From Microseira sp041929235 (GTDB lineage Bacteria > Cyanobacteriota > Cyanobacteriia > Cyanobacteriales > Aerosakkonemataceae): a stretch of 64,000 nt of DNA. The position numbers and the translations under genes are program-made. Every line of letters starts with the position of its first letter. The stretch's first letter is position 1. Location of the stretch: NCBI RefSeq assembly GCF_041929235.1, contig NZ_JBHFNP010000022.1, positions 1 through 64,000 of the forward strand. Reading direction: 5' to 3'. Below, piece by piece: positions 16,238 to 24,981 of the stretch. The notes under the pieces were generated by a model, which worked only from the letters and a program-made list of their open reading frames with translations, searched no databases and had not been told where the DNA came from.

Positions 16238-18334
16238 ATGACGCAGTTTACACAAGTGCTTGATATTGTGCAAAGCTACAGAAGCGTTCTCTTCCGTTTC
16301 CTACCATTTTTATGGACAGCAGCGCGGGGAGAAACAATCTTTATGGTTACTGCCGTTTTGTTGCAGGGAATTGTCCCAGCACTGAGCGTCTGGATTACCA
16401 AACAAGTAGTAGATACAGTGGCAGTAGCTTTAAACCAAAATCAACAACTTGGCTTTGTAGCCTTGAGTAGCTTGGTAGCGGCATGGGTTGGCGCTTTGCT
16501 GTTAGAAACACTTCTGAGTCCTTGGGTGGGAGCAGTGCAAGGAAACTTGGGTGAAAAGCTTTCTGCTCATATCAACTTGCTTTTCATGCGTAAAGCCGAT
16601 ACTTTTACCGATTTAAGCCGCTTTGAAGATGCTAAATTTTATGATGAATTGCAGCTTCTCCAGCAACAAGTCAGCCATCAACCGCTGAATTTAATTATGA
16701 ATTTGGCTGAAGCAGGCAAAACTTTATTCACCGTGGTAGCGATGTTTGGGCTGCTGGTTCCACTAGGGTTTTGGATTCCGTTTTTAATTGTAGCAACTAC
16801 CATACCCCAAGCATATGTTTCTTTCCAGTACGAGCTAACAATTTGGGATAATATGTTGGAAAAAAGTCCGCAAGCTCGGCGGATGCAGTACTGTTCCACG
16901 GTAATGCTCACCGATACTTACGCTAAGGAAGTGCGGCTATTTAAGCTCGGTTCGTTTTTTATTAATCGTTATGTCCAAGCATTTGCGTCTTTCCATCAAA
17001 CGATGCGTCACCTGCGGGGAAAGCAAGCTTTTTGGGCTTCAAATTTGGCGATATTAAGTACTTTAGGAAATGGCTTGGCTTTTTACTGGGTGGTGCAGCA
17101 AGCTTTTAGAGGGGAAATTAGTCCAGGTAGCGTTCTGCTGTTTGTACAATCGCTAGCTTACTTGCAGCAAAATCTAGAACAGTTGGTTAATACTGCCACA
17201 CTTTTGTTTGAAACTCTGTTGTATATGCAGCAGTTCTTTAGTTTCCTAGATAGCCAACCAACAATGGCAGCGCACTATCAAAGTAAGCCGATGTTTGACC
17301 AAGAAGACGCAAAGACGCCCAGAAGGAGAGACGGGTCGAGCGACTCTTCTCAAGCGAGAAGCAACTGGTCTGAGCCTCCCGAATTTATTACTGGAGAAGA
17401 AGAAAAGGAAGACACGGGGACGCGGGGACGCGGTGACACGGGGAGTTCTTTAACAACACTCGACCCTCTCGCTTGTCTCCCATTCTCCACCTCGTCTTCA
17501 AAGTTGGAATCCCCTGACTTTAGGCATGGGGTTTCCCCTTGTCCTCGCGTCCCCGTGTCCCCGCGTCCTCTTCAATCAATTCGTCAGGGCATTACTTTTG
17601 ATCGGGTACACTTTTGTTATCCAGATCGTCCCTCCGCTTTGATAGATGTTTCCTTTACGCTTTACCCTGGCGAAACAGTCGCTTTGGTTGGGGAAAATGG
17701 TGCTGGTAAAACTACATTGGTAAAGCTGTTGACTCGGCTATACGACCCTACAGCGGGTGCAATTTTAGTCGATGGTGTAGATTTAAAGGAATTAGATTTG
17801 GATGGATGGCGACGACAAATTGCTGCGGTGTTTCAAGACTTTGGTCGCTACGCGCTGACGCTTTTGGAAAATATAGCTCTGGGAGATCTTGAAGCTTTGG
17901 ATAATCTTGAACGCATTAGACGTGCAGTTAAAAAAGCTGGGATAACTACATTAGTTGAAAAGTTTCCAGCCAGAGAAGAGACTCTTTTAGGCAAGCAATT
18001 TGGTGGGACAGAACTTTCTGGAGGACAGTGGCAAAAGTTAGCTCTTGCTCGCGCTTTTGTACGGGAAGATGCCCAATTATTAATTTTAGATGAGCCTACG
18101 GCTGCACTCGATCCTCGCAGCGAATACGAGGTGTTTTGCCGCTTTGTTGAGCTAGCGCGGGGTAAGACTACACTTTTGATTACCCATCGACTGGCTTCTG
18201 TGCGTATGGCTGACCGGATTTTAGTTTTGAAGCAGGGACGTTTAGTTGAGCAGGGGACTCACGAGGAGCTTTTGCGATGTGGAGGGGAGTATGCTGCGCT
18301 TTGGAATATGCAAGTTCAGCAATATGGTTTGTAG
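16238..18334 (+). CDS. ABC exporter, fused membrane and ATPase domains
   Basis: 698 residues. Six-helix exporter domain (about 15-340), then an ATPase domain with Walker A VALVGENGAGKTTLV (about 485), the signature LSGGQWQKLALARA (about 590) and Walker B LLILDEPTAALD. It resembles peptide/lipid exporters of the MsbA/HlyB class without an N-terminal peptidase. It could be the missing exporter of the lasso locus, but it is about 6 kb away, on the other strand and behind an unrelated gene, so this is only a possibility. The linker between the domains (about 345-445) is swollen to some 100 residues by repeat DNA read in frame. Confidence 0.85.
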   Translation: MTQFTQVLDIVQSYRSVLFRFLPFLWTAARGETIFMVTAVLLQGIVPALSVWITKQVVDTVAVALNQNQQLGFVALSSLVAAWVGALLLETLLSPWVGAVQGNLGEKLSAHINLLFMRKADTFTDLSRFEDAKFYDELQLLQQQVSHQPLNLIMNLAEAGKTLFTVVAMFGLLVPLGFWIPFLIVATTIPQAYVSFQYELTIWDNMLEKSPQARRMQYCSTVMLTDTYAKEVRLFKLGSFFINRYVQAFASFHQTMRHLRGKQAFWASNLAILSTLGNGLAFYWVVQQAFRGEISPGSVLLFVQSLAYLQQNLEQLVNTATLLFETLLYMQQFFSFLDSQPTMAAHYQSKPMFDQEDAKTPRRRDGSSDSSQARSNWSEPPEFITGEEEKEDTGTRGRGDTGSSLTTLDPLACLPFSTSSSKLESPDFRHGVSPCPRVPVSPRPLQSIRQGITFDRVHFCYPDRPSALIDVSFTLYPGETVALVGENGAGKTTLVKLLTRLYDPTAGAILVDGVDLKELDLDGWRRQIAAVFQDFGRYALTLLENIALGDLEALDNLERIRRAVKKAGITTLVEKFPAREETLLGKQFGGTELSGGQWQKLALARAFVREDAQLLILDEPTAALDPRSEYEVFCRFVELARGKTTLLITHRLASVRMADRILVLKQGRLVEQGTHEELLRCGGEYAALWNMQVQQYGL
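17295..17575. repeat. Repeat DNA inserted in frame in ABC exporter linker
   Basis: The segment contains GACACGGGGACGCGGGGACG (from about 17411) and, about 150 bases on, its approximate inverse (GTCCTCGCGTCCCCGTGTCC, from about 17540), so the two can pair. Between them is CCCCTGACTTTAGGCATGGG, which resembles right-end motifs of IS605-type elements. The same GGGGACGCG unit is found in the HMA-like gene at 58168-58203 and between genes near 42178. The frame is kept throughout. Confidence 0.65.
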
Positions 18335-18515
18335 AAAATATGCCAGTCGGTTGATTGGCGCTCTTGTGTCAAACTGGGCGATCGCAAATGGTGAAACCCT
18401 GATGTGACGGTAGTTTTCCCTCTTGCTCAACTTTACTCGACGATCTTTGAGGCTTTCTCAGGGACAAGTTCTGGGACTGTCTATGTGACAGTTGATTGTC
18501 AGGAATATGCCCTAA

Positions 18516-18737
18516 AATGCGCGAATTACTGAAATGAGAAAGCCAACGGGCAAAATGAAAAAGTAAATTGCCATAAAGCTTGGGGAAAATACCAAAATGA
18601 ATGCGCGAATTACTGAAATGAGAAAGCCAACTGGCAAAAGGAGAAAGTAAATTGCCATAAAGCTTGGGGAAAATACCAAAATGAATGCGCGAATTACTGA
18701 AATGAGAAAGCGAACAGGCAAAAAGAGAAAGCAGATC
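18516..18737. repeat. 84-bp tandem repeat, 2.6 copies
   Basis: The motif TGCGCGAATTACTGAAATGA starts at 18518, 18602 and 18686, an exact 84-bp period. Because 84 is divisible by three, frames stay open on the minus strand across copies (18369-18899), giving a repetitive translation that does not look like a protein family. On the plus strand each full copy can encode MNARITEMRKPTGKRRK and then a stop. The interval 18335-18988 holds no supported gene otherwise. Confidence 0.8.
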
Positions 18738-18988
18738 GCCTATGACAGATAAAATTACGCTGCGCGGGAAAGGGTTACCCCTAGGCGGCATCGATGAAAA
18801 AGTGTTGGCTACCTGTGGAGGGGCGTTCGCGCAGCGTGCGGTCGGCATATCGCTTGTATATTCCGGAAATTTGTCTGGGATTAAACGAAAGGTGGACATT
18901 GCCCACCAAAATGCTAGAAGCTAAAAGCAGGGATAGTCGCAGGCAATCCCCACTCTACAAATATGTTGGCTTTATGGAAAAGTACCAG

Positions 18989-19819
18989 TCATTGGGTGGC
19001 GCTGGTAATCTGATTCCAAGCTTGAACGACTTGCTGCAAAGGTTGAGGTAGATTATTTTGAACCATATCGGCGTAGCGGGTAGTACCGGCTGAACTAGAA
19101 ATTGTGACGGTAATAAAGTCGGCAGATCCGCTGGGTGCTGGGTAACTCATACCATTGAAACGAGACAGCGAGTTGCGTTGTAGTAACCGCTGAAATTCTC
19201 GTAGTTGTTGGGGAGAAATTTGGCGCACGCTGCGATCGCTATCATTAGCATCGCCGATCCTGACTCGCATTAATCGTCCGTCATTCATCAGAACGGTTTC
19301 ATAGGTCAAACCCGCAAATCCACCACTGGAGATAGCTCGAAAAATCATACCTTGCGTCAGAGGAGGCGGTAGTTCGCTGGCGGGAATTGGAAAGGGTTTG
19401 AGCTTGTTAGTATCTTTGGTTTGGCTAGCCGCTGTATCTAATTTGACTAAGGAACCGGAGTCGTTGGTACGATAAACCCAGGTTTGATTCTGATAGGTTA
19501 CGACAACGCGCCACCCTTCGACTAAGGCTTGGGTGCAAAATTGATCGGGGTCGGGGAGTCCGAGACAGCCATCGGGCCAAGTTTGGCGGCTAAATTGAGT
19601 TATTCTTAGTTGTCCGGGAGCAATGCCGGTTTTGCCGGATAGATCCTGGCGCACGGCGTTTGCTACTCGCGGGGGTAGGCGGTTTTCGTTTGCTGGACGT
19701 TGAGCGATAGCATTAGCAGTTTGGGGTATTTCTGGGTAAGCAAGGGCAGCATTTATGACTGTCAGGCTGGTGCTTACAGACAAGATACTAGCTAAAATCA
19801 GAGCTTTTAAAATCCCCAT
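18989..19819 (-). CDS. Secreted protein with WxDxCLGL...GWRV domain
   Basis: 276 residues. A signal peptide (hydrophobic 5-25, cut probably after NAALA) indicates export. Residues about 75-125 hold WPDGCLGLPDPDQFC, then VEGWRVVVTYQNQTWVYRTN, a Cys-containing domain that recurs in the protein at 24982-25479 as RDRCLGLAESGLSC ... PGWRLTV ... WFYRTD. A second domain (about 160-270) has GLTYETVLMNDGRLMRV. The role is unknown; the fold may be a small beta-barrel in the periplasm. A frame-consistent start and no defects are seen. Confidence 0.65.
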   Translation of the reverse strand: MGILKALILASILSVSTSLTVINAALAYPEIPQTANAIAQRPANENRLPPRVANAVRQDLSGKTGIAPGQLRITQFSRQTWPDGCLGLPDPDQFCTQALVEGWRVVVTYQNQTWVYRTNDSGSLVKLDTAASQTKDTNKLKPFPIPASELPPPLTQGMIFRAISSGGFAGLTYETVLMNDGRLMRVRIGDANDSDRSVRQISPQQLREFQRLLQRNSLSRFNGMSYPAPSGSADFITVTISSSAGTTRYADMVQNNLPQPLQQVVQAWNQITSATQ

Positions 19820-20159
19820 AGTTTTTGTTTGATTAAAGGTTTTTTCAGGGTTACGGCGATATAGACTTGGTTCGCTGTTTATTGGTTCCGTCAGATCTGC
19901 TGTGGTAAGCTAGCTCATCTATATCAGTGTTTTTTTTAACGAACCGCTCCAGGCGCAGAGGACGCAGAGAAAGAGAAAACAGAGAATATTTCATACCAAA
20001 TCCGTAAAGATTACCCTCTTTATTTTCTCTCTTCTTCTTCTTCTTGGCGTTCTTGGCGTCTACCCTACGGGAAGCCGCTGGCGCGTCTATGGCGGTTCAT
20101 TTAAAAAGGGGGTTGTAATGTGCATATTTGGGATTTATATATAAAATATGCTGCCAAGT
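19820..20159. other. Intergenic, no gene seen
   Basis: The gap between two convergently-spaced minus-strand genes holds interspersed repeat text: CAGGCGCAGAGGACGCAGAG (about 19950), a TTCTTCTTCTTC tract (about 20030) and TACCCTACGGGAAGCCGCTGG. The promoter of the upstream-facing gene at 19819 should lie at its left edge; none is obvious. Confidence 0.5.
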
Positions 20160-21485
20160 TTACTCAAACATAAAACCCAGTAACCGGCCTAAGCCTATTC
20201 CTAACCAAGAAGTTACGGTTAAAATTAAAACCGCGTTAAATTTGCTGAATAATGTTTTTAATTGCTGCAAAAATGAAGTGGAAAACGCACAGTAAATAAT
20301 ACCTAAAGCTGAATACCAAACTGCCATTTCAGATAAGGACACGGCTGTTGCTAGAAGGGGCAGGTTTGACAAGGTCTTACTTGAAGGTTCGACAATTAAA
20401 TTAAGAGCTAGAACCCCAGCCGCAAGGGAACCAAAGATGGCGATCGCATACCCAGATATTTGGGGAATTAATGCACAAGCTAATACTAATGACCAAACCC
20501 AACCTGGAGCCATAATCTGAGCTAGAGCAAAACCTATCCAGCCGCAGCTTAATAAAACTCCTGCTAATAAACCCCAAGGAAAATCTTGTGAAAAAACCGT
20601 TTTTGTTGGCGACTGTTGCCTGGTTGTTGAAGTTGAAGATTGTGGGGAAGTAACCGGATCTTTGTAGAGCAATTGCAACCATTCTTGAATTGATTGCGGG
20701 CGTTCGTGAGGTTGAAATGCCATACCTTGGAGAATGGCTTGATTTATCCGATCGCTAATATCCGGATTCAACTGTTTCGGCGCTATTAATGGCGTATTCT
20801 CAGCTCTCGCAGGGGCTGCTACGGGCAACTCTCCCGTTAAAATTGCATACAATGTCGCCGCCAAACCATAAACATCTGTATACACACCCAATTTGGTTTC
20901 TTTTTCATACTGTTCAATTGGTGCAAAACAATCCGATCCAACTTCGCGGGCAATACTAAAATCAATTAACACTGCTTCCACACCCCCCTTGTGAAGGGGG
21001 GCAAGGGGGGATCCCCCCTTGTCAAGGGGGGCAAGGGGGGATCGCAACATAATGTTTTGTGGATTTACATCCCGATGCAGTAAACCTCGATCGTGAACGG
21101 CTATTAACGCCGCACCGATTTGCTCAATGTAGCGCAGTGCTTCATCTTCTTGTAAAATTCCTTGGTTTTCCACCCGACTGGCTAAATCTTCTCCCTCGAT
21201 GTATTCCATTACCATGCAGAATAAACCACGTTCTTCTATTAATTCCTCAACTCGGACAATATGAGGATGGGTGCATCTGGCTAGTCGTAGTGCATCGTTG
21301 AGAAAATCTTGATGTAACTTGTCAAAATCAGGTCTTTGTTGCGCGCGATCGTTTAAAGTTTTGATAACAACGCGCCGATTGTTTTCATTTCGGGCCAGAT
21401 AGGTAATACCAAAGCTACCTTCACCCAGCACTTTCTCGATCGTGTAGTTGCTACCCTGTAACTTTTGTCCAAATGTCCAAGTCAT
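20160..21485 (-). CDS. Membrane-anchored Ser/Thr protein kinase with repeat insertion
   Basis: 441 residues. Kinase domain about 10-270: glycine loop LGEGSFGITYLA, VVIK lysine, catalytic loop HRDVNPQNIM (about 138-147) and DFSIARE (about 176), where the usual DFG reads DFS and the catalytic-loop Lys reads Asn. About four membrane helices follow (310-440). Between NIMLR and VLIDFS, where most kinases have only a few residues, two 10-residue copies SPLAPLHKGG / SPLAPLDKGG are inserted, encoded by a 30-bp tandem repeat. The insert and the changed motifs make activity uncertain, though the other elements are intact. Confidence 0.8.
   Translation of the reverse strand: MTWTFGQKLQGSNYTIEKVLGEGSFGITYLARNENNRRVVIKTLNDRAQQRPDFDKLHQDFLNDALRLARCTHPHIVRVEELIEERGLFCMVMEYIEGEDLASRVENQGILQEDEALRYIEQIGAALIAVHDRGLLHRDVNPQNIMLRSPLAPLDKGGSPLAPLHKGGVEAVLIDFSIAREVGSDCFAPIEQYEKETKLGVYTDVYGLAATLYAILTGELPVAAPARAENTPLIAPKQLNPDISDRINQAILQGMAFQPHERPQSIQEWLQLLYKDPVTSPQSSTSTTRQQSPTKTVFSQDFPWGLLAGVLLSCGWIGFALAQIMAPGWVWSLVLACALIPQISGYAIAIFGSLAAGVLALNLIVEPSSKTLSNLPLLATAVSLSEMAVWYSALGIIYCAFSTSFLQQLKTLFSKFNAVLILTVTSWLGIGLGRLLGFMFE
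20983..21042. repeat. 30-bp tandem repeat inside kinase gene
   Basis: Two copies of a 30-bp unit (CCCCCCTTGTNAAGGGGGGC followed by AAGGGGGGAT) lie head to tail inside the kinase catalytic loop. The unit is a common interspersed repeat of cyanobacteria and is internally palindromic (CCCCCCTT / AAGGGGGG). Confidence 0.75.
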
Positions 21486-21529
21486 CGCCGTTAACTAGCC
21501 AAGGTACAATTTTTGAAATTTTAACGCAA

Positions 21530-21651
21530 GTAGGGGTGGGTTTAACGAAGCCATCACCTTTGTTTCGACCTAGATCTCTAGGTGACAAATCAACGATTTT
21601 TCAGAGAAACTTTGGTGTTGGCGCGGATTGGTTGGTAAAACCCGCCCCTAC
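21530..21651. repeat. MITE-like element with GTAGGGGYGGGTTTA ends
   Basis: GTAGGGGTGGGTTTA (21530-21544) and TAAACCCGCCCCTAC (within 21636-21651) are near-perfect terminal inverted repeats around about 90 bp of non-coding DNA. The same ends enclose 61870-61930, and one end is found at 42256-42272. No transposase is inside, so it would depend on one elsewhere. Confidence 0.65.
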
Positions 21652-21718
21652 AGCTAATTGCGAGCTTACTCATATCCTTACATTAGCCATTAGCCATTAG
21701 CCATTAGCCGCCGATTTT

Positions 21719-22687
21719 TTACAATATTTCAACGTTTACCCAGACGCTTCTAAAGAATTTTTGCTCGCTTTCTGGCGGCAAGTCTTTACATGGAGTTTCG
21801 CCTTCCCGTTTGACGCTTCCATCATCGCTGAGGATTTGAAATTTGTTGTCTAGATTTGGATAGATTACAATTGCCTCTGGATTAAACCCTGGCGGTAAAT
21901 CAACAATTTCTATTTCTTCTGGTTTTTCATCTCGATTTCCCGACCATTGATAAAATCTGAATTCGTCACCGCTGTGATAAGCTCCTGCGGCTATAATGTA
22001 TAGTTCGTGGCTTTCCCAGTATTCGATACTCCTGATCCCCAACCCACCTAAATCCAGGTCTATTGGCTCTCCAAATTTTGCAGAGATATCTTCTTTTTGC
22101 ACAAGCTCTTCCGGATTTTCCAGAGGCACTACCAGCGCTTTACCTTCTCGAATCGGATTGCGGAATCCAATTAATAATTGTTTGTCTGGTGTGGTACACA
22201 GTCCCTCAATATTTAACGCCCCCTTTTCTTTTGGGGCTAATTTTTCAGCTGATTCCAGTTTATACTTTTTAAGTCTTTCATCTTTTTCCATATCTTCTAA
22301 AAGTTTCGAGTAAGAATGCCCAACTTGTTGAGCGGGAAAACTTTCACCTTCAACTGCGAACTGATTGGCGAACAAGTTACGGCGTTCTGGTCTTTCTTTG
22401 CCATTTTTGTTTCTGCCATGGGATGTAATATAGTAAATTGATCCATTTAAGATGGTTGCAGCTTCAATATCTACTTCCCTGCCTTTGGGGTTATTTGTAA
22501 AATAGTTATTGATGTCGATTGATGCCAGCGGTTTTCCCGAAGAGGTTGAGTCATAAACTCTTAAAATATTGTCTTCATCATTCGCGACTACCAAATATTT
22601 TGTATCGAATAGAGCCACAGAACCCGAAGCATCGCAGGCGCCAAAATGCTTTAATTCATTTTCGCAGGTGAATCTTAATTTTTTCAT
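21719..22687 (-). CDS. DUF3616-type beta-propeller-like protein
   Basis: 322 residues resembling DUF3616. Seen are an opening strand pattern GACDASGSVALFDTKYLVVANDED, REVDIEAATILNGSIYYITSHGRNK and LNIEGLCTTPDKQLLIGFRNP, which recur as in secreted or cytosolic sensor propellers of the family. There is no signal peptide and no catalytic motif. The function is unknown. It is transcribed away from the SLH gene; the two starts are 123 bp apart, so a divergent promoter region is likely between 22688 and 22810. Confidence 0.65.
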   Translation of the reverse strand: MKKLRFTCENELKHFGACDASGSVALFDTKYLVVANDEDNILRVYDSTSSGKPLASIDINNYFTNNPKGREVDIEAATILNGSIYYITSHGRNKNGKERPERRNLFANQFAVEGESFPAQQVGHSYSKLLEDMEKDERLKKYKLESAEKLAPKEKGALNIEGLCTTPDKQLLIGFRNPIREGKALVVPLENPEELVQKEDISAKFGEPIDLDLGGLGIRSIEYWESHELYIIAAGAYHSGDEFRFYQWSGNRDEKPEEIEIVDLPPGFNPEAIVIYPNLDNKFQILSDDGSVKREGETPCKDLPPESEQKFFRSVWVNVEIL

Positions 22688-22810
22688 TGTTATATCCTCC
22701 CACTTTGAGCGTAATGCTCCCAGCGTTCCGATTTTAACCCTGAATCTGTTCCATCATCATGCCCGTCACTGTATACTTGCGTTAATTTTGGCACATCCAC
22801 AGTTGGGCAG

Positions 22811-24901
22811 ATGTTAAAACAGTTGGTTAACAACCTTTTTACAACTTGGGCAGACGGACTGTTCTCGTTTCGCCGCACCTTTAAGGGTAAGGCTTGGCTT
22901 GCCTTCCTAGCTGCGCTTAGCATGATAATCTCCGTCTTGCTAACTCAGGCTTTAGCGCAGACGGGATTGAACGATATTCAAGGACATTGGGCGCAACCTT
23001 GTATTGAAGAATTAGTCCGGCGAGAGATAATTAGCGGTTACCCGGATGGTAGTTTTAAACCTAGCAATCCAGTAACGCGGGCTGAATTTGCGACATCAAT
23101 CGCTAAGGCTTTCCCCAATGTAACTCCTGTTCGCGATCCGATGAGATTTGTCGATATTCCGTCTAATTATTGGGCGGTGGAGGCAATTGGCAGCGCCTAT
23201 CGAACGGGTTTTCTTTCGGGTTATATTGGGCGGACTTTTAACCCAAATTTAAAGATTACCCGCGAACAAGTATTAGTCGCTTTGGCGAGTGGGTTAAAGT
23301 ATACGCCTAGTCAGCCACCTGCTGAAATGCTGGATGGGGTGTTTGAGGATGCCCAAGATATTTCTAACTATGCGCGCAATGCGATCGCAGCTGCCATAGA
23401 AAAGCAACTCGTGGTCAATTACCCGGATGTCCGCAGCTTCAAACCCAGTCAACTGGCAAATCGCGGCGAGGTAGCGGCTTCCTTGTGTCAGGCAATGGGA
23501 ATTTCTGGTGTTGTGCCTGACCAGTATATTGCTAAACTCGGCACGCCGGAGGCACTCCCATCTCCAGAGGCAACGCCAACAACGCCAACACCCCCGCCTA
23601 CCGTACCAGCGGTGCCAACAACGCCACCACCCCCGCCTACAGAGGAAGCATCAGTAACGATAACAACGCCACCACCCCCGCCTACAGGGGAAGCATCGGT
23701 AACGATAACAACGCCACCACCCCCGCCTACAGGGGAAGCATCGGTAACGATAACAACGCCACCACCCCCGCCTACAGGGGAAGCACCAACAGTACCAACA
23801 CCACGGAAAATGCCTACAGAGGAGATCCGGGGTGTTTGGCTGACGAATATTGATAGCGACGTGTTGTTTTCGCCCTCGCGGCTTTCCCGCGCCTTGGAAC
23901 GCCTGCACAAGTTGCATTTGAATACTGTATATCCCACGGTTTGGAATTGGGGTTACACGCTTTATCCGAGTGCGATAGCGAGGGGGACAATCGGGCGATC
24001 GCTTGACCCGGAAATTGGCTTGCGCGGGCGCGATATCCTTAAAGAAATTATCGACCAGGGTCATAAAAAAGGCATGACTGTAATTCCCTGGTTTGAATTT
24101 GGTTTCATGGCACCGGCGGATTCGGAATTAGCCCAACGCTATCCCAACTGGATTCTTTCGGGCAGAGACGGTACTCAAATTTGGAAAGAAGGCCGCCACG
24201 ACCGGGTTTGGCTCAATCCTTTCCGTCCAGATGTACAGCAATTCATCGAAGATTTAATCCTGGAAATTGTCACCAAATACGATATCGATGGAATTCAATT
24301 TGATGACCATTTCGGCTTTCCCTCTGAGTTGGGTTACGACCCATTTACAGTGGCACTGTATCAGAAAGAACACAACGGTCAATCTCCCCCAGAGAATTTT
24401 AAAGACCCGGAATGGCTGCGCTGGCGGGCTGATAAAATTACCCAGTACATGCAGCGAATTTACCGAGGTATTAAAGAGCGCAAACCCAACGTGATTGTTT
24501 CAGTATCTCCCAATCCTCAAAGATTTTCTTACGAATTCTTTTTAACCGATTGGGAAACTTGGGATAAGCAAGGATTGATCGATGAATTAATCTTGCAAGT
24601 GTATCGCGATGATATCGCTCGCTTTATCGGGGAATTGGAACAACCGGAAGTGCTTTCGGCACGGCAGCGCATTCCCGTAGGTGTCGGTATAATGACTGGG
24701 GTGAAACCCCGGTTTGTGGCAATTCCCCAGATCCAACAGCAAGTAGAAACCGTGCGCCAGCGCAATTTTTCTGGAATATCGTTCTTTTTCTACGAAAGCT
24801 TGTGGACTTTAACCCAAGAACCGTCCGCCCAACGTCAGAATGCAATCGCATCCCTGTTCCCAGAACCAGTCAAGCGACCTGCTATTGTGTCACAACGGTA
24901 A
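22811..24901 (+). CDS. SLH-domain glycosyl-hydrolase-like protein (GHL10 type)
   Basis: 696 residues. A hydrophobic export segment (about 27-48, ending AQA) is followed by SLH repeats (IQGHWAQPCIEELVRREIIS, and FVDIPSNYWAVEAIGSAYRT) that would anchor the protein to the cell wall. A proline-rich linker (about 245-335) contains three to four 15-residue repeats SVTITTPPPPPTGEA from a 45-bp DNA repeat. The C-terminal half (about 340-690) begins EEIRGVWLTNIDSDV and has the TIM-barrel motifs DGIQFDDHFGFP and SVSPNPQRFS of the DUF187/GHL10 family, proposed glycosidases. The start ATG is 123 bp from the divergent neighbour. Confidence 0.85.
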   Translation: MLKQLVNNLFTTWADGLFSFRRTFKGKAWLAFLAALSMIISVLLTQALAQTGLNDIQGHWAQPCIEELVRREIISGYPDGSFKPSNPVTRAEFATSIAKAFPNVTPVRDPMRFVDIPSNYWAVEAIGSAYRTGFLSGYIGRTFNPNLKITREQVLVALASGLKYTPSQPPAEMLDGVFEDAQDISNYARNAIAAAIEKQLVVNYPDVRSFKPSQLANRGEVAASLCQAMGISGVVPDQYIAKLGTPEALPSPEATPTTPTPPPTVPAVPTTPPPPPTEEASVTITTPPPPPTGEASVTITTPPPPPTGEASVTITTPPPPPTGEAPTVPTPRKMPTEEIRGVWLTNIDSDVLFSPSRLSRALERLHKLHLNTVYPTVWNWGYTLYPSAIARGTIGRSLDPEIGLRGRDILKEIIDQGHKKGMTVIPWFEFGFMAPADSELAQRYPNWILSGRDGTQIWKEGRHDRVWLNPFRPDVQQFIEDLILEIVTKYDIDGIQFDDHFGFPSELGYDPFTVALYQKEHNGQSPPENFKDPEWLRWRADKITQYMQRIYRGIKERKPNVIVSVSPNPQRFSYEFFLTDWETWDKQGLIDELILQVYRDDIARFIGELEQPEVLSARQRIPVGVGIMTGVKPRFVAIPQIQQQVETVRQRNFSGISFFFYESLWTLTQEPSAQRQNAIASLFPEPVKRPAIVSQR

Positions 24902-24945
24902 TCGGTAATAACTCAACTGGCTAAAATAGCTAATCGCTAATTGCT

Positions 24946-24978
24946 AATTGCTCCTGGGAATATTTCCCGGGAGCAATT
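24946..24978. terminator. Bidirectional hairpin between convergent genes
   Basis: AATTGCTCCTGGGAA and TTCCCGGGAGCAATT pair over 15 positions (one G-T) with a three-base loop. It lies between the ends of the converging genes at 24901 and 24982 and overlaps the tandem AATTGCT repeats before it. Confidence 0.6.
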
Positions 24979-24981
24979 AGC

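Noticed and set aside
18369..18899. Minus-strand protein with 28-residue repeats
   Set aside because: The frame is open because an 84-bp repeat keeps phase; there is no family resemblance.
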